DNA from: Chaetoceros tenuissimus
Taxonomy: Eukaryota; Bacillariophyta; Thalassiosirophyceae; Chaetocerotales; Chaetocerotaceae
Assembly: GCA_021927905.1 (NCBI GenBank)
Contig: BLLK01000029.1
Span: 682,001 to 746,000, forward strand
Direction of reading: 5' to 3'
Length of the DNA: 64,000 bases
This document shows positions 29,743 to 39,225 of this stretch, piece after piece. Under the pieces are notes generated by a model. It was not told the origin of the DNA and did no database searches. It worked only from the letters and a program-made list of their open reading frames with translations. Each line of letters starts with the position of its first letter. The first letter of the stretch is position 1. Position numbers and translations under genes: made by a program.

Positions 29743-31718
29743 ATGTCTAGCCCAAACAAATTGAAATCATCACGCAAGAGATCACGATCGAACATCACTC
29801 CTCCATCGAGTGACATTGGTACTACTCGTACTACAAAGAAGGCTACTACTAGCACCAAGAAAAAAACAAAAGAGGAAGCTGCTGAGAAGAAACATCAGCA
29901 AAAGGAAAAGACAGCTGCTAGAAAAGAGGCAGCTAAGGCTAGAAGGGCCGAATTAGAGAAAGACGAGAAATATCAAAAAGTAGCCAAAGAGCTCGAGAGA
30001 CTGAAACTTGCTCCGGTAAAAGGACAGGAGTGCATCAGGAAACAAATCCGGAATATCGCAAAACTTACTCCGTACGAGACCAAATACGGAGAGGACTCTG
30101 AATACAAAGACTTGTCCATTATGGACAATATCATACATTCCTTTGCCACTAAAGTCGACTTTGAGAAAGCACTCTCTATCATTCTCCTTCATTTTCCAAT
30201 TCTAGATATTATCAAGACCTTGCTTGAGAAGAGCAATACTGGTGGGAACTGTTTTGAGGCTGCTTCAATGAATACACTTTTCAAGCATATTATGCTTACT
30301 TTGAAAGCAAATGAATTACTCAGTGAAGGCTTTGACCTCAATGACTTCAATATGCTTCTTTTCAATATCAATCCTATAAAATCAAAAGCTCAGACCTTCA
30401 ATGACATTCCGGCTACAGACGACTATGAGAAGGTCTTCAAGAATCTTCCGGAGGACTGCAAACCAAAAGAATTCAAAAATGAAAAAGATTATGCTCAATT
30501 TTGAAGTGACACGAGAACTTTCATCTTTGAAATCGTCGAAGTCTTTGCTGAGTTGTGCGACAAGGAAGTTTTCATTGTGGAGCATGGCACATGGAATAAG
30601 GATTTTGCGAAGGATCTTGAGAAAGCAATGAAAGTATTTGTCGAGTCCTGCTGTCATCCCCACAAATTACTTTCTTTATTTGCGACAGAAAAGGAGCTTC
30701 GGCAGATCTTTGGAACGTTCATTACTCTTTTCCGATTGGCCGATACTGGGGAATATAAGAAGGCCACAGATGACGAAATTGATCTCATGACCCTTTTTTC
30801 GGCAGCCGGTGCAATTCTTCCGCAATGTATGGACAAAGATTCTCCGGAGTACGTACAGTGGAAAAAGAACATGATTGCCTCCCTTCCACAGCGCAAGAAG
30901 GATATGGAAGAGTTCTTGAGGTGGCTAGAATCGGCTAGTGGATCATGGAACATCCTCTCGAAGATTCTCCTGATTTCTGCAAGAGGTACTTGAAGCTCAT
31001 CATGTCCCTTCCGCAGTGCATGCCAAAGGATTCGGAGGAGTTCAAGAAGTGGTACAAAAATAGATTTGGAAGTGAATACTCTGATTCTCCACTTTTCGCA
31101 TTGAGAGCAAAGCTGGAAGATCACAAGAAAGAGTTACTAGAGCAACAGGGTCAATCTCCAAAGGAAAGTTCAAAAGCAGTTTCAGCACCAAATGCACAAG
31201 CAATGCGCCCCATCCCAGGTTATCAATATTATCAAAACCCTCCGGTTGCTGGTTTCCCTAATTATCCACCTCAGTTTCACTTGCAGTATTCCGGTTTCCC
31301 TCATTGTTCACCTCAGTTTCACCCACAGTATTCCGGTTTCCCTCATCACAGTCAGGCTTTTCACTCAATGCCATACCACACAATACAATATGCACCTTTG
31401 CCAGCCCAACAACTGACCGATCAACAGAGACTACCTATATCGGCCAAAGGACTGAAGGACGAGCAAGAGATAAGTCAACAATATGGCAAGCCACTTGATA
31501 CTTTTTTTCATAAGCATGGATCGCTTTTTTATGAATGCTGTGACAAAGGAAAACAAGTTCATTTGTTCAGAGACCCGACTAATGAGAAATTCAATGGAGT
31601 TACCTTTAACAAAAACATCAAAAAGTATATAGCAAAAATTTGTATAAATGGTACGCAAATTACTCTTGGCCAATTTGCTCTTGCGAGCGATGCTTCACTG
31701 TATACAAGTATGTATTAA
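29743..31718 (+). pseudogene. AP2-domain DNA-binding protein, broken (one stop, one frameshift)
   Basis: Starting at ATG 29743 (MSSPNKLKSSRKRSRS), a basic N-terminus and a coiled coil lead into a helical region that meets a TGA at 30502-30504. The same frame then continues to about 30945, and the remainder (30945-31718) continues in the next frame. Matching style across the joins (MDKDSPEYVQWKKNM and MPKDSEEFKKWYKNRF) shows it was one gene. A Pro/Tyr/Gln-rich stretch (31200-31400) with three repeats like 'YSGFPH.SPQFHPQ' follows. The C-terminus GVTFNKNIKKYIAKICINGT then ITLGQFALASDASL is an AP2/ERF-type DNA-binding domain, its last helix cut short. Probably a former transcription factor. Confidence 0.65.
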
Positions 31719-32701
31719 TAAAACTGCATCGACACCATTTACTTTTAACGAGACGAAAATGTTTTCCAAACCTGATTATAAACAATCTCATTTCACAGTA
31801 AGCTTTGAATTAGTCGTTTCACTGGATCGATATGATTGATCAAGATAGACACGATGACACGATCATGTCTCCTTCTCCACGTTGACAGCTATTTCAATTC
31901 ATCGAATTCACGATGAGAATTATCGTGGATACCTGTCCTCTCTCCGTCTTGTTTTATGACATAATTCGGTCAGAATGAGTAATTTTATTCAGTATGCAAA
32001 AGATTCAAACATTGCATTCCAGCATGGCTCCAAGAAATGCAGTGGATTAAAAAGTAGCCTAGAATTGAAGCAGAATGAAGATCAGAGAGATGATGATGAT
32101 GATTTGGGAGACTATATCGTAGTAGAGTTTGGGAAGAATGTGATTACGATACTTTAGTTTACACTGCATCTTCCTTGCAAATATTGAATCAGTCTCACTC
32201 ATACCAAATGAAACTGCTACAACACTAAAGAAGTTGAAGCCAAAGAAAAGAGTTCAAAAGATGAAACCTACGTTTGATAAAGTGCCTCTCATCAATCAAA
32301 GTCTTTCTTCCAATTCTTCAGACAGGTGGAAGTATCTAACCATGGAGAGGAATGAGAGAGATGGAAACGAGGATGGTAATACTCACGATTTCTAGTAGAC
32401 TACTTACAAAATGTGTATTGCACACAAGTAAGATACTGAAAATCTATTTGACAATTGGCGTGGTTCCGTACCAGTATGCTTCCCGATATGGTCTCAGTGA
32501 CATCCCACATGATGATTTATTTTGACTGATGAGAGTTGATTTTGTACTATCCAGTATACGCTAAATAGATGTATTAAAAAAAGAAACGAAGAAGATACTA
32601 AACAGCACATCCTGGACAATACATACAAATTAGATTCATATAACGTACATATTATATATTCATATTTCTACATGGTACTATTTGAGAGGAGAAAAGGTTG
32701 T
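31697..32701. repeat. Duplicated block, copy 2
   Basis: Direct copy of 26256-27236. Relative to copy 1 it has scattered substitutions, a several-base insertion near 31850 (doubled 'acacgatgacacgatc') and a one-base deletion in the remnant coding frame near 32222. It runs into the 3' end of paralog B exactly as copy 1 runs into the remnant at 27237. Confidence 0.85.
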
Positions 32702-33889
32702 TCAATTGTTGTCATCTCTCTTTCTTTTCTTATTCCGATCAAGTACACCAGGCTGTCGACGAAGCAGATAAAAGGACTTCTCCAAGTCACCATCTTCACC
32801 ACTTGCTACTGCTGCAAAGGGGTACAGTGTAGTGACTGGATCCATTTCGCAGATCTGCTCGTCACTCATTGATGCGAAAACAGTAGCATGCTCATTTACC
32901 ACTTTTGGACCAGCCGCCAAGATAGCCTGAATGAGAGATCGATTATTATGGTCTCGTAGGTTATACGCCCAAGGAAACCGTTTCATGAAGAGATCTTGCG
33001 TTGCCGGTACATGAATACTCGTTAGTGCATGATGAAGGATAGGAAATTGCTGTGCTGACGAAATCATCTTATTGATAACTGTCATTGTTTCCTTTTCTCC
33101 ATATTTTTCAAATGCCTTTTCCACTGCAGCCTGCTTTCCATCGAGATTCTTCTGGAATAGATATCCAGCTTGTTCTGGGTATAATTCAAGAGTGACTTTC
33201 AGTGCAGCTTTGAAATGGCATTGATCCCTCCAATGGTGGATCAAATGATGCATGAATGTTTTTCCGTTCTTCACAAAGCTTGAAATGTATTCAGGGTCTA
33301 ACTGCAATAAATACTTGAATCGCATTGGGCAACCTTTCCAGGCACTGTACCAAATGAGATCGTATTCTGTCACATCTTCGTTTTTGAGAAGACCGTCCTT
33401 CTTCAATGACTCCAAAACTTTTACAATACCTTCATCAAATTCTTTTGTAGCAGTATAACCATTCGCAACAAGCTGTAGTGTATTCATTCTACCATGATCA
33501 TAAGATGGATCTACAGTCAAAAGTCCTCCTCGACTCTCTTCGCCGCCAACATTATGTCTCATACCTTCTCTTGCCAACAAGGGAATGTATTTTGCTCCAT
33601 ATGTACTCCAAATACATGACTGAATTGGAAGTTGATTCTTCTCATTCTTTATCTTCATTGAGCCTGGAAATTTCTTCACTACAGTCTCCACAGTACTCTC
33701 CTTTGGCTTGAATTCGCCAAGCCTATGTAGACTCTTTCCAAATGCATCAACTAGTTGCTTCTCTGTTGACTGAACAGTTTTCATCAAATCCTTCCAACAT
33801 GTCTCATCCTTCCAGTCACCAATGATGTCTTCTCTGATGCACTTGAGCACCATCTCGAGTTTGAGAATTTGTTGTATAAGGGATGTCAT
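32702..33889 (-). CDS. Diatom-type helical/ankyrin-like repeat protein, paralog B
   Basis: 395 residues from ATG at 33889 (MTSLIQQILKLEMVLKCI), which aligns with the paralog A start. It is highly similar to paralog A over its whole length, for example LDPEYISSFVKNGKTFMHHL and RSLIQAILAAGPKVVNEHA. The ending is shortened: QPGVLDRNKKRKRDDNN, so a stretch of about 15 residues seen in the 27237 remnant was deleted in frame, while the basic tail, a possible nuclear signal, is kept. No catalytic motif is visible. It lies 4-5 kb from its sister, separated by the AP2 pseudogene. Confidence 0.75.
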   Translation of the reverse strand: MTSLIQQILKLEMVLKCIREDIIGDWKDETCWKDLMKTVQSTEKQLVDAFGKSLHRLGEFKPKESTVETVVKKFPGSMKIKNEKNQLPIQSCIWSTYGAKYIPLLAREGMRHNVGGEESRGGLLTVDPSYDHGRMNTLQLVANGYTATKEFDEGIVKVLESLKKDGLLKNEDVTEYDLIWYSAWKGCPMRFKYLLQLDPEYISSFVKNGKTFMHHLIHHWRDQCHFKAALKVTLELYPEQAGYLFQKNLDGKQAAVEKAFEKYGEKETMTVINKMISSAQQFPILHHALTSIHVPATQDLFMKRFPWAYNLRDHNNRSLIQAILAAGPKVVNEHATVFASMSDEQICEMDPVTTLYPFAAVASGEDGDLEKSFYLLRRQPGVLDRNKKRKRDDNN

Positions 33890-34325
33890 TGTAGTTTGTT
33901 GATGTTGGTACACTCTGAACCTCTATGGATATGGTGAAAATAAGGATGGATATAGAAACCTTGAGGCTCCACTCTCTAATCTCAATGCCTATCTATTTCC
34001 ATTTCATGTGCAACACTTTATGCTTTCGTCATTGACATATCATGTCATTGACGTCTGTCGACATTCTGTATCTTTCTATCTGTCTATCTGCCTTGCCACA
34101 AATAAATAATGAGTAAGTACGTACTTTCCTCTACTGGAAGATGTGTACGTATTCGAATAAAAATGAACTGCAATCATCATCCACAGGAACTTCCATGAAG
34201 AAAGGATCAACTGCATCATTTCTACTCAAATTACGAGCTCCTTGACATTCAGTAGACTTCCTATCTGTTCTTTGTGCTACTCCAACCAGATTCGACACGT
34301 TTTATTTGTATCCCTTTCACACAAA
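33890..34325. other. Intergenic, divergent promoter region
   Basis: 436 bases between paralog B and the RIOK3-like gene. It holds a short TCTATC-type tract (about 34070-34092) and a TGACGTCT word at about 34058. No coding sequence seen. Confidence 0.35.
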
Positions 34326-36632
34326 ATGTTGGAACAAGAAAATCAATCATCAAACGACGCAAAAGTATCATCTGAAAACGACGAGGAGAAACCTATGAAC
34401 GTAGACTCGACACCCAAACCTGGACCATCTCCAAATGCATGGGGTATAAAGCAGGCAGCAGTTTTTAATGATGCCACAGAAAATAGTTCCAAGCCAAACT
34501 TTTTATCAATATTACAGGAAGAAGAAGAAATAAAAGCTAAGAAGAAGAAGAAGAATGTGCAATTTTCGGAAGAAAATAATCGAGTTATCTCTGACGAAGA
34601 GGAGATGATTCGGCAAGCTATTGAAGCAAGTTTGAAGGATGAGAATCATAAGTCGGAGGACTCGCTACTAGGAGAGCAAATAATGGATAGAGAAGAAGAA
34701 ATGGATGAAGAGGAAATGATACGACTGGCAATTGAAGCAAGTTTGGGGCAAGAGAATGCAAAAAAATCTGCGTGTGCCGAGTCGACAAGGCAGATATCAC
34801 CACTGGGTTTTGAAAGTCCCAGTCCACTTGAGATGGATGACGAAATGGATGATGATATAAAATTAGCTATCCAATTATCTATGGCAGAGATGAATAAGAC
34901 TTCGTTAGAAGGAGATGTGTGGGACAGAAAAATGCCGGCTAAAATGGATGTGCCGCAAAAAGGAACTGAAAATGAGAATGTCATTAGTAATGTGAAGCAG
35001 TCTTCCGTTGCAGTTGCGTCAATGCCTCCAGCAAGAAATATATCTCAATCAGAAGAAGAAGAAATCGCTAGAGCTATCATGGAGGCAGATGATAGGGAAC
35101 AAGCCGAATCGCTGAGGTTAGCAATGGAATTGCAAGAAGAAGAAAATTTAAATTTCGAGAAAATGAAGGTAGATCGAGTACGGAATGCCAACGCAAGAAG
35201 CAATGTTAGAACTGTCTCAAAGCATGAGTTTGAGTATCATTCTGCTTCGCATGTTTCTGAAAAAAGGCAAATATTCTCTCATGCCGATGTTGACCATCAT
35301 GATGAAATCTATGGTAACGAAATTCATAACCATGGTGTCGAAGATGCACATCATCATAATTCCCAAACATCTGGTTTCTCAATCAACGCATCAACGCCTT
35401 CCAAAACATGGTCCCGTCTTGACGACAATCACATTATTGGTCCAAACAATGAGATTAGAACAAAGCATGATGTAGAGTTAAAGAACCATGCGAATGCCTC
35501 GAGACTTCTTGGTCCAAACTCTTCCTTAGCAAATAAATCTGGTACGCTTGCAGTGAGTGATGCGGCATATAATAGCTTCAATAGGTCACTCAAGAGCACA
35601 ATGCGACGACGAGCTATGGTCAAGGGTGTTGAGAGATCAGGTACGGGTAGAGCAGAAAATATCACAGAAAAGACCCGAGGAGGTGCACTCGATGCTAATG
35701 TTAGATTATTACTCACAAAAGCAATCAATAATGGGATGATTACACATTGTAATGGTGCCGTGAAAGAGGGGAAGGAGGCCATTGTATATCATGCTGATGG
35801 AGGAACAGAAAGTGAAGGGTATGATGTTGCTGTCAAAGTTTTCAAGCGTATACAGGAATTCCGAAACAGATCAGCATATGTTGATTCTGACCCACGATAC
35901 CATGGTAGTAAATTTCGTAATGCGGATAAGCGTCAGCAGGTTGAACTCTGGACTGAAAAGGAATATAGAAATTTGGTTCGTGCTTACAGAGGAGGTGTTG
36001 CTGTACCGACACCACTCATGCAAAAAGAAAACGTATTATTCATGAGATTCCTTGGTGATGGGGGATGGCCTGCTACTCAGTTGCGTGAGGTAGAATTAAA
36101 GAGGATGAGTAAACGTTGGAGAGTTCTGTACATTCAATGCCTTGCTGCTATAAGAAGGTTGTATCACTGTGCAAAGTTAATTCATGCAGATCTCAGTGAA
36201 TACAATATCCTCGTGTGTCCCATGAGCCAAGTTGAAAATGCCATGAATAAGAGTGAAGAGGCGAAGGATGACTTGCAAATTGTATTGATTGATTTCGGAC
36301 AAGCAGTTGAATTGAAGCATCCCGATGCCATGGACTTTCTAAAGAGAGATTTGTCAATGGTGAATGCATTCTTTAAGAAGCAAGACATTAAAACTTTGAC
36401 GGAAGAGGAAAGCTTAAACTTTGTCATTGAAGATTTTGTACCAACTGAAGAGGAAGAAGGAAATGACGAAGAAGTTGATTCGCAGAATATGAAGATGGAT
36501 GATTCTGCACTTGGAGAGGACGAGAATGAAGTGTGGAGACATAGCATTGCTGGTTGGTCTGATGTCAAGGATATGGAACGATTGGAAAACATGTTGAAAA
36601 AAGTAGAAGAAATAGTGACTAAAACTTATTAA
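34326..36632 (+). CDS. RIO-family kinase, RIOK3-like, with ubiquitin-interacting-type motifs
   Basis: 768 residues, one exon; start chosen at ATG 34326 (MLEQENQSSND). The kinase lies at about 460-700. The phosphate loop is in KEGKEAIVYHADGG, the Lys in VAVKVFKRI, the catalytic Asp in HADLSEYNIL and the metal-binding Asp in LIDFGQAVELKHP. The segment before it, with NEIRTKHDVELKNHAN and later EKTRGGALDANVRLLL, parallels RIOK3 rather than RIOK1 or RIOK2. RIOK3 acts in cytoplasmic 40S subunit maturation. The N-terminal part holds three motifs of UIM type: EEEMIRQAIEASLKDE (about 91), EEEMIRLAIEASLGQE (about 128) and DDDIKLAIQLSMAE (about 174), and a weaker fourth. Such an array implies binding to ubiquitinated ribosomes. 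The C-terminus is acidic. Confidence 0.85.
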   Translation: MLEQENQSSNDAKVSSENDEEKPMNVDSTPKPGPSPNAWGIKQAAVFNDATENSSKPNFLSILQEEEEIKAKKKKKNVQFSEENNRVISDEEEMIRQAIEASLKDENHKSEDSLLGEQIMDREEEMDEEEMIRLAIEASLGQENAKKSACAESTRQISPLGFESPSPLEMDDEMDDDIKLAIQLSMAEMNKTSLEGDVWDRKMPAKMDVPQKGTENENVISNVKQSSVAVASMPPARNISQSEEEEIARAIMEADDREQAESLRLAMELQEEENLNFEKMKVDRVRNANARSNVRTVSKHEFEYHSASHVSEKRQIFSHADVDHHDEIYGNEIHNHGVEDAHHHNSQTSGFSINASTPSKTWSRLDDNHIIGPNNEIRTKHDVELKNHANASRLLGPNSSLANKSGTLAVSDAAYNSFNRSLKSTMRRRAMVKGVERSGTGRAENITEKTRGGALDANVRLLLTKAINNGMITHCNGAVKEGKEAIVYHADGGTESEGYDVAVKVFKRIQEFRNRSAYVDSDPRYHGSKFRNADKRQQVELWTEKEYRNLVRAYRGGVAVPTPLMQKENVLFMRFLGDGGWPATQLREVELKRMSKRWRVLYIQCLAAIRRLYHCAKLIHADLSEYNILVCPMSQVENAMNKSEEAKDDLQIVLIDFGQAVELKHPDAMDFLKRDLSMVNAFFKKQDIKTLTEEESLNFVIEDFVPTEEEEGNDEEVDSQNMKMDDSALGEDENEVWRHSIAGWSDVKDMERLENMLKKVEEIVTKTY

Positions 36633-36967
36633 ATTTTTAAGGTATCTAATAGGATTCTGGTGTAAAATTTCAATTTCAACTTAATTATTTTTTTTTTATC
36701 AAAAAAGAAATGAAAATTCAATGACGTCGGTCGTATTTCCATCCCTCCCTGAAAGTTGAGTCGTGGAAGCTATATTAGTCAAAAAGTACTCGCTTGTGAA
36801 CTTCCGTTTTGTTCTTCTTTCCAGATTCCAGAGGACGTAGCTACTCGTAAAGTCATTTGCAAATTTTGCAAACAACATTTTCATTTCCTTTCTTTGCAAA
36901 ACAAATCATTGCCCAGTTCAATCAAAATTTCCACTTGAAACAGTAAAAACACAGAGAATAACTTAGA
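36633..36967. other. Intergenic
   Basis: 335 bases. A T-rich and A-rich run at about 36684-36712 could form a weak hairpin, and a TGACGTCG word lies at about 36722. No gene seen. Confidence 0.35.
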
Positions 36968-38889
36968 ATGAAAACGGTGTTTCGTGGCGCCTGTCTTTTT
37001 GCGTCCTTTTCCATTGCTTCAACGCAAACAACTTGTTCAGATCTCACGGTCAACGGTCAAGCTTGGAATGATGCCGATGGAACAATGTACAATTGTCAAT
37101 GGTATGAAACAACACTGGATGCATGCCGAAATCATGGAGACTCTTTTCGAAATACATATACAGCAAATGAGGCTTGTTGTGCCTGTGGTGGAGGGTCGAC
37201 TGCTTTGGAATCTACTCCAAGTCCCAGTCCCAGTCCGAGCTTGAGTTCGAGTTCTTTGAGTACAATTTGCACTGACGTACCCTATTGGTATGATAGTGGC
37301 GGACCTAATGTAAGTTTCAACACTCCTTTCATAGATTCCTAAATGTGCGTGTTTCCCCTTGACTCAACTCATATATTTTCTATTAGTACAATTGTGCATG
37401 GTATGCAGAATCCGGAAGCAATTGTCAAGTCCATGGATCTTCTTTTGAAAATTTTGGACATACTGCTTCGACTGCATGTTGTGTTTGTGGAGGAGGAAGT
37501 ACAAGTGTTGGACCAACAGGTCCAACATTTGGTCCTACTTCTTCCAACGACTTTAGAAATGGGGAAGAAGTTTGTGAAGGCCATGGCTTTGATCAAAACA
37601 CTTGTTTGAGCATTTCGTGTTGCGATTGGGATGACGGGCAATGTTGGTCAAAAGTTGGTACCGATATGTGTTTTAATGATGAAAATGATTTTGATCAATG
37701 TTATGGTTACATTACTGGACGAAATACTTATACTCCTAATGTGAAACCCAAGCCAAGGCAGTGTACATTGCAAAATCCGGATTCTATTTATTACAATGAG
37801 TACAGTTCTAACTATTTTCCAGAAACTTACCATGATATGAGCTGCTGTTCCTCAGAAGGAGCGTATAGTACTATACAAAATAGTAATGGATTGTTTCGTG
37901 CTGGCTATGAATCACCTTATCCAACTGGGCAATGTGTGGCCATGGTGGAGATGATGAATCTCATGATTTGTCACCCGAATCAAGGTCAATATGTTGATAA
38001 AGAAAAGAATAGTCTCCGAATTTGTAAGCAGACATGCGATGCATGGTACGATGAATGCAATGGTTTTTTATATGGTGGAAACTCTTATACAGATGGATCA
38101 TCATTGTGCCATTTCATGTGGAATGGAAAAGAATCCTCAGAAGCAATGCCGTCGTGTGAATACTATGACAACTTTTTATGCGAAGCTGAATTAACTCTTG
38201 ATGTTGTAGAAAATAATCAAGACTGCTTGTATGTCAAAATGCCATCTGAGAGACTGGTCAAACACTATGAATCTATGTACCAGTATAATGTCTCAGAGTT
38301 TGTTGAATATCCTTCAGCATGTACAGAAGAAGAGAAGGAGAAGAGAGACTGGAAGGGCATACTTATCAAAGTTGGTATCGGTGTTGGAGCAGTAGTAGGA
38401 TGTTTGTGTGCTTCAGGTGGAGCATACTTGCTATATTACTACTTGTGCTCGTCAAAGAATAATGGTCCTGACTTTTCCAAACCGGCTGATCCTTGGTCGA
38501 ATCAAATTCAAGAAGTGCCTGTTGAGACTGCAGTAACTCCAAGTGCTTCAAATGCTGGTATCAATGCCGATGACTATACAGCCATTCAGCCATGTGCTCC
38601 TCCTCAGCCAAGCGCGCCAGTGTTTGAATTTAATAGTGCTGTTCCAGTTCCTGTAGAAGAACCTGAGATTGATCTTTCCCAAGGTGTTGGTCCAACAAAG
38701 GTAGAAACTACTAGCAATATTCAAAAGCCAACATCCTTTCAACAAGAAACTAAACCAGAGCCTGAACCAGAGCCTGAACTTAGCTTCATTCAGAGACTGG
38801 ATATGCGTGACTTGGATTTTAAAAAGGAGATGGGATCAATAACTGAAGAAGAATACCAAAGGCAGAGACATAAAATTATATATGGATGA
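36968..38889 (+). CDS. Cysteine-rich type I membrane protein with folate-receptor-like domain
   Basis: Exons 36968-37309 and 37387-38889, 614 residues. The intron (37310-37386, 77 bp) is phase 0 and lies inside a repeated module. A signal peptide (about 1-20) is followed by two modules, each with an 'NCxWY' centre and ending ACCACGGG or ACCVCGGG, separated by SPSPSPS-type linkers. A region with SCCDWDDGQCWS follows. The ectodomain continues with LMICHPNQGQYV, LRICKQTCDAWYDECNG and FLCEAE, which resembles the folate-receptor/riboflavin-binding family (PF03024-like). One membrane helix (GILIKVGIGVGAVVGCLCAS) and a Pro/Glu-rich cytosolic tail complete it. It could be a surface receptor or vitamin-binding protein; ligand is unknown. 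Confidence 0.75.
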
Positions 38890-39225
38890 TGAATCGGATA
38901 CGTATTTGGTAATTTTTAAAATAGCATGAAATCAATCAATTTATTCTTGTATCATCTCCAGAATCAATGTAATTTATTCGAAAGCAGATTTAAAGGATTT
39001 CCTCAAATTGATTTTCGTAAAAAAGAGAGGAGATGACACTATTTACGCCATTCTGACGTCATCAAATTTCAAAAATCCTCGACATACATCACACTAACTG
39101 TGAAAAATCTTGCCTATCATCAACCTATCTTGTTGATGTTTTGTACAGTACATACCAGATAAAACCAACAGTATTATTAACCTTCTGCATCCACATCAAG
39201 ACCACATTACGCAGCTTATGCAAGT
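38890..39225. promoter_or_regulatory. Upstream region with palindromic TGACGTCA (CRE-like) site
   Basis: The perfect palindrome TGACGTCA lies at 39054-39061, about 165 bases before the start of the plastid protein gene. TGACGT elements in diatoms (Phaeodactylum carbonic anhydrase promoter) respond to CO2 and cAMP through bZIP proteins. Here the role is an inference. An 8-base site can occur by chance. Confidence 0.35.

Noticed and set aside
30502-30504. In-frame TGA as a possible selenocysteine codon in the AP2-type gene
   Set aside because: No Cys-like catalytic context and a second break downstream; a pseudogene explains both.
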